Below are positions 44,285 to 51,409 of a stretch of 64,000 bases of DNA, piece by piece. The DNA is from an uncultured Clostridia bacterium (GTDB lineage: Bacteria > Bacillota > Clostridia > Monoglobales > Monoglobaceae): positions 25,694-89,693 of the forward strand of contig CANQQJ010000008.1 in the NCBI GenBank assembly GCA_947625905.1, read 5' to 3'. Below the pieces are notes generated by a model that worked only from the letters and a program-made list of their open reading frames with translations, did no database searches and was not told the origin of the DNA. A program made the translations under genes and the position numbers. Position 1 is the stretch's first letter. Every line of letters starts with the position of its first letter.

Positions 44285-45316
44285 ATGAAACAATATTTTT
44301 CTTTTCAATGGCATATCACCGACGAATGCGACCAGCGCTGCAAGCATTGCTATATCTTTTCAGGCAGCGGCAATAAGCCTCTCGTTTCAATGACTTGGGA
44401 GCAGATCGGCGACGCGTTTTATAACTGTCTTGATTTTTGCGAAATGTATAACAGACTGCCGTATTTCTATATCACGGGCGGCGACCCGATCCTGCATCCC
44501 GACTTTTGGCGGCTGCTAAAGCTGATACACGGGCACGGTATTCCGTTTACAATTATGGGGAACCCGTTTCATCTTGACGATGAAGTATGCCGAAAGTTAA
44601 AATCATACGGCTGTGAAAAATATCAGCTTTCACTTGACGGACTCCGCGAAACTCACGATTGGTTCAGAAAACCCGGCTCATTTGACTGCACGATCGAAAA
44701 GATCGGATGCATCAACCGCGCGGGAATACGCAGCGTTGTAATGACTACGGTTTCGGCCGATAACATTGCGGAAGTGCCGGGAATTATTGACGCTGTAGTT
44801 GCGGCGGGAGCAAACGTATTCGCTTTTTCCCGATATGTTCCGAGCGGCGGCGAGCTTGACGCGAACATGTCTCCGCGGAAGTACCGCGAGCTTTTAGCGG
44901 TTTGCGATAAGAAATTCAAGGAGTATGCGGCTGCGGGCTGCCAAACCTATTTCAACAAAAAAGACCATCTCTGGACGCTTTACGAATATGAAACCGGGGA
45001 ATTTAAAATTCCCGAGACGACAAAGGAAGGCATGATTTACGGCGGCTGCAACTGCGGCAACTGCCACATAACGATTTTGCCGACAGGTGATATTTACGCC
45101 TGCCGCCGGGCGGCGGAAAGCAAGGTCGGCAATGTGTTTGAGGACAGGCTTGCGGATGTTTGGGCATGCGAGATGGAGCAGTACCGCGAATATGATAAAT
45201 TTGAGAAGTGCGGAAAATGCAAACTGCTGCCCTACTGCCGCGGCTGCCCCGCGGTCGCCAAGGGCACAAGCGGCAGCTTTTACGCCGCCGATCCGCAATG
45301 CTGGAAAGAGTTGTAA
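44285..45316 (+). CDS. Radical SAM/SPASM peptide maturase
   Basis: 343 residues. The radical SAM cluster motif C15-x3-C19-x2-C22 lies in DECDQRCKHCY, followed by G-G-D-P near 76. The C-terminal SPASM region has G-G-C-N-C-G-N-C-H, C-R-R and C-G-K-C-K-L-L-P-Y-C-R-G-C-P plus a final Cys, enough ligands for two auxiliary [4Fe-4S] clusters. SPASM enzymes modify ribosomal peptides, often making thioether bonds. It lies 94 bp after the Cys-rich peptide, its obvious substrate, and 21 bp before the nitroreductase. GGGGCAAAAAT precedes ATG 44285. Confidence 0.93.
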   Translation: MKQYFSFQWHITDECDQRCKHCYIFSGSGNKPLVSMTWEQIGDAFYNCLDFCEMYNRLPYFYITGGDPILHPDFWRLLKLIHGHGIPFTIMGNPFHLDDEVCRKLKSYGCEKYQLSLDGLRETHDWFRKPGSFDCTIEKIGCINRAGIRSVVMTTVSADNIAEVPGIIDAVVAAGANVFAFSRYVPSGGELDANMSPRKYRELLAVCDKKFKEYAAAGCQTYFNKKDHLWTLYEYETGEFKIPETTKEGMIYGGCNCGNCHITILPTGDIYACRRAAESKVGNVFEDRLADVWACEMEQYREYDKFEKCGKCKLLPYCRGCPAVAKGTSGSFYAADPQCWKEL

Positions 45317-45337
45317 TTTGATAAAGGATATGATATT

Positions 45338-45916
45338 ATGGAATTGTTAGACGCGATAAAAGCGCGGCGGTCTGTCCGCAAATATACGGATAGGCAGATC
45401 CCGCGCGCGGATCTTGAAAAAATAATCGAGGCGGGAACATACGCCTCAAACGCGGGCGGCGGCCAGCGGAACATGATCGTCGGAATACATAACGCGGACA
45501 TGGTTGAAAAGCTTGGCAGAATGAATATGGCAAAGTTTGACCGAAGCCGCCTTATAGGCTCGTATGTTTCCAAAGAGCAGCCGAGCGTGATCGACGACCC
45601 CGCGATCAAAAGCGGCTTTTACGGCGCGCCCTCGCTGTGCATTGTGTTCGCGCAGAAAAACTTCATGTTCGGCATTCCCGACGCGTTCTGCTGCGCGGAG
45701 ACCATGCTTATGGAGGCTTTTGATCTCGGCATATCATCATGTATTGTCTCGCGCGCGGAGGAGACGTTTGACAACGAACCGGGCGCGGCGCTGCTAAAGG
45801 ACTGGGGAGTGCCGGAAAACTATATCGCGCGGTGCTTCGTCACTCTCGGCTATTGCGACGGCGAATATCCGAAAGCAAAGCCGCGCCGCGCGGGCAGAAG
45901 CAAAATAATCGAATAA
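45338..45916 (+). CDS. Nitroreductase-family FMN oxidoreductase
   Basis: 192 residues. FMN-binding R-R-S-V-R-K-Y near residue 11 and the nitroreductase core G-T-Y-A-S-N-A-G-G-G-Q and G-I-S-S-C-I-V-S-R-A-E are clear. The family reduces nitro groups, quinones or thiazoline-type bonds using NAD(P)H; related dehydrogenases oxidise azolines in RiPP pathways. Since it directly follows the radical SAM gene it may act on the peptide or on the electrophile sensed by HxlR. The next gene starts 15 bp later. Confidence 0.92.
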   Translation: MELLDAIKARRSVRKYTDRQIPRADLEKIIEAGTYASNAGGGQRNMIVGIHNADMVEKLGRMNMAKFDRSRLIGSYVSKEQPSVIDDPAIKSGFYGAPSLCIVFAQKNFMFGIPDAFCCAETMLMEAFDLGISSCIVSRAEETFDNEPGAALLKDWGVPENYIARCFVTLGYCDGEYPKAKPRRAGRSKIIE

Positions 45917-45930
45917 CGGAGGAAAATATA

Positions 45931-46548
45931 ATGGATGCACAAACTTGTTTAAAAAAATTAGAATATGTCGGCGTGCTCGCATTCGCGACCGTTGACGAAA
46001 ACGGCGCGCCGCAGATACGCAATATTTCCGCAATTCACTATGAGCCCGAGGCAATGTACTTTTTTACCGCCAAGGGAAAGGCGTTTTGCAAAGAGCTTAT
46101 GACGGACGGACGCGTTCAGGTTCTCGGATACACTAAATATAAAGAAATGATACGCTTGTCGGCAAAAGCTGTTCCCTCTCCCGAAACAGAACAAAGGATG
46201 CGAATCGACACCATATTTGATGAACAGCCGTACCTGACAAACGTGTACCCGGGTGATACGCGTTATCTCGCGGGAATCGTGTTTGAGATAAAAAATGCTG
46301 AAATAGAATATTTCAATCTTGGCGTCAATCCGATTTTCCGAGAAAAATATGCTATCGGAAACGGACATGTAACCTTTAAGGGATATACGATCACGGACGC
46401 TTGCGTCGGCTGCGGAAAATGCGCGAATTGCTGCCCGCAAAGGTGCATAATCCCGGGAGATCCGTATCGAATACAGCAGGAGCACTGTCTGCACTGCGGT
46501 AACTGCTATGTGGCTTGTCCGGCGCTCGCGGTGGAAAAGAGGGGATAA
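45931..46548 (+). CDS. Pyridoxamine 5'-phosphate oxidase-like flavoprotein with 4Fe-4S domain
   Basis: 205 residues from ATG 45931, behind CGGAGGAAAA. Residues 1-140 form a split-barrel flavin-binding domain (VGVLAFATVDENGAPQIRNI). The C-terminal 60 residues are a two-cluster ferredoxin, with C-V-G-C-G-K-C-A-N-C-C-P and C-L-H-C-G-N-C-Y-V-A-C-P. It should shuttle electrons between ferredoxin and flavin. In this operon it could supply electrons to the radical SAM enzyme or the nitroreductase. Confidence 0.92.
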   Translation: MDAQTCLKKLEYVGVLAFATVDENGAPQIRNISAIHYEPEAMYFFTAKGKAFCKELMTDGRVQVLGYTKYKEMIRLSAKAVPSPETEQRMRIDTIFDEQPYLTNVYPGDTRYLAGIVFEIKNAEIEYFNLGVNPIFREKYAIGNGHVTFKGYTITDACVGCGKCANCCPQRCIIPGDPYRIQQEHCLHCGNCYVACPALAVEKRG

Positions 46549-46549
46549 C

Positions 46550-47329
46550 ATGACGCAAAGCGAAAGACGGATCTACTTGATAAAGCGGCTTATTGACGAG
46601 CAGCCGCGGTATAAAGACTTGGCGATACCGCGGAGCGAGGCGGATCGCGAAAAATTGCTCCGCTCGCTTTTTAACGTCCGTATGCCGAAAGAGGCCGACG
46701 AGGATTTTCTTAAAACCCAGGACGAGTATTTAAGGGAAGAAACAGCGCGGAAAGGCATTACCGATGTCGCGGATCTGACTCCCGCCGCCGACGGCTTCTA
46801 TCTGCGGCAGGGCGATATTACGACGCTCAAATGCGGCGCGATAGTGAACGCCGCGAACTCTCAAATGCTCGGCTGTTTTGTGCCGTGCCACGGCTGTATC
46901 GACAACGCTATCCACACCTACGCCGGAGTGCAGCTAAGGCTCGAGTGCGCGCGGCTTATGAAAAAGCAGGGGCATGAGGAGCAAACCGGCGGCGCGAAGA
47001 TCACATCCGCGTATAATCTGCCTTGCGATCATGTCATTCACACGGTCGGCCCTATAGTGCGCGGCGCGCCGACGGAAACGGACAAAAAACTGCTCGCTTC
47101 ATGCTACCGCTCATGTCTTGATATTGCCGACAAAAACGGCGTGAAAAGCATTGCGTTCTGCTGCATATCCACGGGCGAGTTTCATTTCCCAAGCGACAAA
47201 GCCGCGGAGATCGCGATAAGAACCGTAAAGGAATATAAGAAGCGGACAGGAAGCAAAATCGAGGTGATATTCAATGTTTTCAAGGATGCCGATGACGAGA
47301 TCTACCGAAAATTACTCGGGAAATATTAA
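46550..47329 (+). CDS. Zinc macrodomain protein-ADP-ribose hydrolase
   Basis: 259 residues from ATG 46550 (GAGGGG upstream), one base after the previous stop. The first 85 residues form the helical extension found in sirtuin-linked macrodomains. The macrodomain follows with G-D-I-T, A-I-V-N-A-A-N-S and L-G-C-F-V-P-C-H-G-C-I-D-N; the Cys/His set of this last motif marks the zinc-containing subfamily of Staphylococcus and Streptococcus. Those enzymes remove ADP-ribose from proteins modified by the partner SirTM. Here the partner gene overlaps its 3' end. Confidence 0.93.
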   Translation: MTQSERRIYLIKRLIDEQPRYKDLAIPRSEADREKLLRSLFNVRMPKEADEDFLKTQDEYLREETARKGITDVADLTPAADGFYLRQGDITTLKCGAIVNAANSQMLGCFVPCHGCIDNAIHTYAGVQLRLECARLMKKQGHEEQTGGAKITSAYNLPCDHVIHTVGPIVRGAPTETDKKLLASCYRSCLDIADKNGVKSIAFCCISTGEFHFPSDKAAEIAIRTVKEYKKRTGSKIEVIFNVFKDADDEIYRKLLGKY

Positions 47330-48149
47330 ACGGCTCAAAAACGCGCTCGACACCGCCGAAGCTGTTGTGATCGGCGCCGGCGCGGGTCTTTCGGCCGCTG
47401 CCGGATTTACCTATTCGGGCGAAAGATTTAAAAAATATTTTGCGGATTTTATAGACAAATACGGTTTTTCGGATATGTACTCCGGCGGATTTTATCCGTT
47501 TGAAACTCCCGAGGAACACTGGGCGTACTGGTCGCGCTACATCTTTATAAACCGCTACGTGGACGCGCCGAAGCCTGTGTATGCTGAATTATTTAAATTG
47601 GTAAAGGCCAAGGATTATTTTGTAATCACAACGAACGTGGACCACTGTTTTCAAAAGGCGGGATTTGATAAAGCGCGGCTGTTTTACACGCAGGGCGACT
47701 ATGGGCTTTTCCAATGCTCCGTCCCTTGCAGCAACGAAACGTTCGACAACGAGGAGATCGTTAGCAGAATGGTCAACGAGCAAAAGTATATGCGCGTCCC
47801 GTCTGAGCTGATACCCGTCTGCCCGCACTGCGGCAAGCCGCTTGTTATGAATTTGCGCGCAGACGATAAATTCGTTGAGGACGACGGCTGGATTGAGGCG
47901 GCAAAGCGGTACAAAAATTTCCTGCAAACGCGGAACGGGCAGCGGATCCTGTTTCTCGAGCTCGGCGTCGGATATAATACGCCGGTAATTATAAAGTACC
48001 CGTTTTGGCGCATGACGATGCAAAACGCGGCAGCGACATACGCCTGCGTGAACCGCGGCGAGGCGGTATGCCCGAGCGAGATCGCCAAACGCTCGATCTG
48101 CATTGATCGGGACATTGAAAAGGCGCTTAATGACTTATGCCGAAATTAA
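47274..48149 (+). CDS. Class M sirtuin (SirTM-type ADP-ribosyltransferase)
   Basis: 291 residues. ATG 47274 has GAGGTGAT at the right distance and overlaps the macrodomain gene by 56 bp in another frame, showing tight coupling. NAD-binding G-A-G-A-G-L-S-A-A-A-G-F is near residue 37, T-T-N-V-D-H near 122, then T-Q-G-D-Y-G-L-F-Q-C and a zinc-finger pair C-P-H-C-G. Replacement of the deacetylase H-G motif by Q-G-D-Y-G is a mark of class M sirtuins, which ADP-ribosylate rather than deacetylate. In known operons the target is a lipoylated GcvH-like protein; none is present here, so the target may be another operon product. Confidence 0.93.
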   Translation: MFSRMPMTRSTENYSGNIKRLKNALDTAEAVVIGAGAGLSAAAGFTYSGERFKKYFADFIDKYGFSDMYSGGFYPFETPEEHWAYWSRYIFINRYVDAPKPVYAELFKLVKAKDYFVITTNVDHCFQKAGFDKARLFYTQGDYGLFQCSVPCSNETFDNEEIVSRMVNEQKYMRVPSELIPVCPHCGKPLVMNLRADDKFVEDDGWIEAAKRYKNFLQTRNGQRILFLELGVGYNTPVIIKYPFWRMTMQNAAATYACVNRGEAVCPSEIAKRSICIDRDIEKALNDLCRN

Positions 48150-48255
48150 CACGCTCGCCGCTAAAATCTGATTTTCGTCCAATACTCAAACACATTTCGG
48201 AATTTGCGGCCCGCGCATAAACAGGACGTCTCAGCCTTGCCGAAACGCCATGTTT

Positions 48256-48435
48256 GTGGGATTTTAGATTTAATTTAGCCTTTCATGGCTTCCTCGACGG
48301 AAGCAGTAAACGCCGAATTTACGTAATTTCCCACCCATCTGTGCGCTGCGCGTAAGCTACCGAACAAATCCTGTCACCTCTTATTGCTGTGCACAACTAC
48401 GCAGGGGCAACCCGTTAGGGGCTGCTCCCCTGCGT
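48256..48435. other. Possible structured RNA or repeat element in a gene-free region
   Basis: GTGGGA (48256-48261) and TCCCAC (48329-48334) enclose two adjacent perfect hairpins: GCTTCC-TCGAC-GGAAGC (48288-48304) and GTAAA-CGCCGAA-TTTAC (48306-48322). A further hairpin has arms ACGCAGGGG and CCCCTGCGT (48399-48435). No open frame of note covers this. The following 48436-48600 is a strongly AT-rich stretch with nothing recognisable. Strand is undecided. Confidence 0.35.
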
Positions 48436-48608
48436 GAATATTATATTTTAAAAATTTAAAATTAACTTATTATAATTATATGTTTTTTAAAAGTTAACTA
48501 ACCATTTCTTAAAAATAATTCTGTTTAGGCCTGTGATTGATAATTTAATTATATCATCTTAAATATAAAAATAATAGTTGCTTTTGATTATAATTAATTT
48601 TTCTATAT

Positions 48609-48794
48609 TTATTTAAAATTCAATATTTCAAGTAATTGATTGCCATTCACCTCAACAACCCCAAACTCCATATATGCGGAACAATAGGCGTTCTCAACCT
48701 CAGTAAAATTAAGAGGTTCAGAAGCGAAAATCGGCAAAGTAATTATATCTATTACTCCCCCCTCAAAAAGGGGTTCTGTTATTCCGCAAAGCAA
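48609..48794 (-). CDS. Small hypothetical protein behind the duplicated nrdD promoter
   Basis: 61 residues from TTG 48794 with a GGGAGG site nine to ten bases before it. The sequence (LLCGITEPLFEGGVIDIITL) is hydrophobic then acidic and looks like real protein, but I do not recognise it; it may be the surviving C-terminus of a longer gene, since the frame stays open upstream. It is very AT-rich compared with the window and is preceded, on the same strand, by the copied nrdD promoter. Confidence 0.35.
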   Translation of the reverse strand: MLCGITEPLFEGGVIDIITLPIFASEPLNFTEVENAYCSAYMEFGVVEVNGNQLLEILNFK

Positions 48795-48826
48795 GTAGCG
48801 GTGTTTCCTCCCAATGCTTATATTCG

Positions 48827-49093
48827 CTGATCGCCGCTCTTATTTTTTTCGGAGTCAAAATTTACCCCCGAGCCGTTTCTTTTAAAATTTTCACATCCCC
48901 TTTTCGCATCTGCAAATAATAACGCATCTGATTTAGAAACGCAAGATTTTTTTGTTAAAAATACCGGATATTGTGGTTACAATTATATTATATTACAGTA
49001 CAATATGTGTCACGCTTTTTGTACACAAAACACGCGCAAAAACGTTGATCGCGCGTGTTTTCAACAGCCTGAATTTTTTTATAATAAATTTAA
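48827..49093 (-). repeat. Second copy of the nrdD promoter and 5' codons
   Basis: About 267 bp closely matching 43118-43390, roughly 90% identical by eye. It includes the HxlR-side terminator hairpin, both NrdR-like boxes, the -35/-10 pair and about 22 codons of nrdD, but the nrdD start codon is lost in a 7-bp deletion near 48890. The gap between the two boxes is five bases longer than in the original. It is therefore a duplicated control region with a dead gene start. Confidence 0.9.
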
Positions 49094-49133
49094 AAATAGT
49101 TGCAATCTAATAAATCAAAACGGATGACGGATC

Positions 49134-49961
49134 TTATTTTTGGATCCGTAATATATTTTTGATCAATCCGATTCTGTTCAATCTGTCAATTTCTTCCTTG
49201 TCCGGATCCTCGATCGGGACTATAAGGCGCGACACGTATTTTTCCCGCTCAAATTCTTTACCGGTATAACCGCTCACGATACCTATGCCGCGTTTACAGC
49301 CGGCGGGCTTCAGACCGAGATCGCGGACCTTTTCGTCAAACTCGGCATACGCTTTGCTTGTGGCTTGTTCATTCCCGTAGCACAGCATGGAAAACGCGGT
49401 GCAGCTCGGATAAAACACGGTGCTGTCATCAGCACAGGACGGCTCAATGGGCACGCAGCAAGTATAAGTATTTTCGCCTTCTTTCTGCGACCAATCATCG
49501 TTATTTATAACAAAAAGCCGTTCCGATATAAGCGGTCTGTAGCCTTTTTCCACGACTTCGCCGAAAAGATCATACATATCGCGATATTTTTCATTCCAAG
49601 TTGTACCCTTAAATTCCTTTTGGTAACAGACATATTCGGGCAGTTTTATAATTTCCGGCTGAAGGTGCTGCTTATCGTCCATTCTCAGCTTCATTTCTTC
49701 ATACGCTCTTTTTAGAAGCGTAATACGGTTTTCGAGCGCGGCAAGGATTTCGGGCGATTTACCGTTTGACGCATAATATGAATACGCATCGTCGTAAGTA
49801 AGCCCCATATTCAAAAACATTTGAATATGCAGAACCTTTGTTACGTTATAAATATCGTAATAGCGATACCCTGTATTTTTATCGACGCGCGCGGGGGACA
49901 AAAGACCTCTGCTTTCCAAACGCAGAATAGTCGAACGCGAAACGCCGCAGCATTTGCACAC
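49134..49961 (-). CDS. MerR-family transcriptional regulator (start damaged?)
   Basis: 275 residues from GTG 49961. The MerR helix-turn-helix and wing (GVSRSTILRLESRGLLSP, N-T-G-Y-R-Y-Y) are at the N-terminus, then a coiled helix and a C-terminal GyrI-like effector domain with Y-V-C-Y-Q-K-E-F. The usual first residues are encoded just upstream in frame (K-L-F-T-V-G-R), but that frame hits TAA at 49985-49983, directly after a TTG with GGGAG upstream. A single base change would give TTG-TAC-AAA. Either a codon-2 stop has crippled it, or GTG is used and the first strand is lost. Promoter: TTGACA (forward 50058-50063) and TATAAT (50035-50040), 17 bp apart. Confidence 0.85.
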   Translation of the reverse strand: MCKCCGVSRSTILRLESRGLLSPARVDKNTGYRYYDIYNVTKVLHIQMFLNMGLTYDDAYSYYASNGKSPEILAALENRITLLKRAYEEMKLRMDDKQHLQPEIIKLPEYVCYQKEFKGTTWNEKYRDMYDLFGEVVEKGYRPLISERLFVINNDDWSQKEGENTYTCCVPIEPSCADDSTVFYPSCTAFSMLCYGNEQATSKAYAEFDEKVRDLGLKPAGCKRGIGIVSGYTGKEFEREKYVSRLIVPIEDPDKEEIDRLNRIGLIKNILRIQK

Positions 49962-50005
49962 CCGGCCTACCGTAAATAATTTTTACAAAAAATCACTCCC
50001 GACTA

Positions 50006-50036
50006 TTGACTTGTTCATAGGTGAATATGTTATTAT
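50006..50036 (+). promoter_or_regulatory. MerR-type divergent promoter with 19-bp spacer
   Basis: TTGACT (50006-50011), a 19-bp spacer and TATTAT (50031-50036) on the plus strand. The spacer contains the palindrome TTCA-TAGG-TGAA. Over-long 19-bp spacers with a central dyad are the hallmark of MerR-activated promoters. It fires toward the small frame at 50103. Confidence 0.65.
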
Positions 50037-50063
50037 TATATTGTGTATAAAGAAAAATGTCAA
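50035..50063 (-). promoter_or_regulatory. merR promoter
   Basis: Minus strand TTGACA (forward 50058-50063), a 17-bp spacer and TATAAT (forward 50035-50040), both perfect. It overlaps the divergent promoter, so MerR binding would also control its own gene. Confidence 0.8.
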
Positions 50064-50102
50064 TATATATTTTGACAGATAAAAATAAAGGAGAAAATCA
50101 AG

Positions 50103-50237
50103 ATGACTGATTGTGACAACGTCAATTTTGGCATGAAATTTGCGCGCTGCATGTTAACCGTGCATGCCGCGCGCAACTACACAAACACTTGTGTTCCTTC
50201 TTACCAGAACAGCATATCAAAGCCCTTTAATTTGTAG
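50103..50237 (+). CDS. Short frame downstream of the MerR promoter, probable truncated target gene
   Basis: 44 codons from ATG 50103 with AAAGGAGAAAA upstream, an excellent ribosome site. The first 20 residues (MTDCDNVNFGMKFARCMLTV) are not recognised. The last 12 codons overlap the 3' end of the GH88 gene on the other strand, and the frame crosses a large stem-loop (50140-50176). The best reading is the start of a MerR-regulated gene whose body was replaced when the GH88 locus came to lie here; a genuine small peptide cannot be excluded. Confidence 0.35.
   Translation: MTDCDNVNFGMKFARCMLTVHAARNYTNTCVPSYQNSISKPFNL
50140..50176. repeat. GC-rich stem-loop between convergent genes
   Basis: TTGCGCGC-T-GCATG (50140-50153) pairs with CATGC-C-GCGCGCAA (50163-50176 with one bulge). 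It lies just beyond the GH88 stop. There is no clear T-run, so termination is uncertain. Confidence 0.5.
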
Positions 50238-51367
50238 ATCGCCTCGACAAAAAAGTAGTCGCCGTAGATAAGCGGAAGCTCTCTGTCTTCATCCGAAGTG
50301 TGATATGCGCCCGCGCCTTTTTGAACTATAGACTCCTCTTTATCGCTCCAATCGCAGAAGTCTTTTTCGAGAGTCTTCAAAATGCGCAGAGCGGCCTTGA
50401 GATATAGCGCCTGCTCATATTTCGGCACATTTCTCGCTATCTCAATAAGGCCGCAGGCGGCGCATGCTCCCGCTGACGAGTCGTATATCACCGGCATTTC
50501 GGGAGCGCGAAAATCACATAGCGGTACGGAATATTCCGAAAGGTTTGCCAAAAAATAGTGCGCGACACTCTTGGCGGCATCCAAATATTCCTGTTTTCCC
50601 GTATGTATATAGCTGAGCACATAACCGTAAAGCGCCCAGCTCTGGCCGCGAGACCACGAGGAGCCCAAAGCGTATCCCTGACCGCCAAACGCTTCGATCG
50701 GTTCTCCCGTCTCCAAATCAAGATCCACTATATGCCGGACTGAACCGTCCGGACGCAGATGAGATCTCATCGTTGTGTCCGCGTGACTTAACGCCGCATA
50801 TTTGTAACGCGGATCGCCGGTCTCGCGGGATGCCCAGTAAAGCAGATTTATGTTCATCATACAGTCTATTATGACCCGGCCCTTGTTATTCCGTCCGTTC
50901 CATGCCCTAATAAATTTTCCCCTTGAATTAAAACGGGCCGCTAAAATATCGGCGGCGTGCAAAGCGCGCACTTTGGACTTGTGTCCGCCGAACAGACGAT
51001 AGTTAATGCCGGCGGAAATATGCCACATAAAACCCACGTCATGATGCAGCAAGTCGTATATCTCAAACGCTTTGTCCAAAAGCTCCTCGGCATGTTCTGC
51101 TGCAGCGCGGTACTGGTCATCCTTGCTGCCGACATACATCAGCCACATCAGGCCCGGCCAAAATCCGTTTGTCCACCAGCATATGTTTTTATCGCTTTCT
51201 TCTCCGGTATATTTGTCATAATTGCAGTAAATACCGTTCTTTGAGGTAAACGGCAGTTTGTCATACGCGGACACGCTTACCCGTTTTAATTTTCTGTTTA
51301 TTTTTCCCCATACTTCATCTGTCCAAATCTTATTTTCTTTGATAATATCTTCAAAAATGTCAGCCAT
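50201..51367 (-). CDS. Glycoside hydrolase family 88, unsaturated glucuronyl hydrolase
   Basis: 388 residues from ATG 51367, with GGGAGGG upstream. GH88 enzymes hydrate the 4,5-double bond of unsaturated glucuronides left by polysaccharide lyases, freeing the sugar. The (alpha/alpha)6 barrel sequence carries both family aspartates: H-D-V-G-F-M-W-H near residue 108 and I-I-D-C-M-M-N-I near 165. There is no signal peptide, so it works in the cytoplasm on imported oligosaccharides. It is the last gene of the locus that runs from the right window edge; the upstream AraC gene ends 42 bp before it. Confidence 0.95.
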   Translation of the reverse strand: MADIFEDIIKENKIWTDEVWGKINRKLKRVSVSAYDKLPFTSKNGIYCNYDKYTGEESDKNICWWTNGFWPGLMWLMYVGSKDDQYRAAAEHAEELLDKAFEIYDLLHHDVGFMWHISAGINYRLFGGHKSKVRALHAADILAARFNSRGKFIRAWNGRNNKGRVIIDCMMNINLLYWASRETGDPRYKYAALSHADTTMRSHLRPDGSVRHIVDLDLETGEPIEAFGGQGYALGSSWSRGQSWALYGYVLSYIHTGKQEYLDAAKSVAHYFLANLSEYSVPLCDFRAPEMPVIYDSSAGACAACGLIEIARNVPKYEQALYLKAALRILKTLEKDFCDWSDKEESIVQKGAGAYHTSDEDRELPLIYGDYFFVEAIYKLKGFDMLFW

Positions 51368-51409
51368 TTTCAACCCTCCCGATCCGCGGCAAGATACCGC
51401 GCGCATTAA

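Noticed and set aside
48636..48830. 64-codon plus-strand frame in the AT-rich region
   Set aside because: No ribosome site, opposite to a frame with better signals, composition uninformative.
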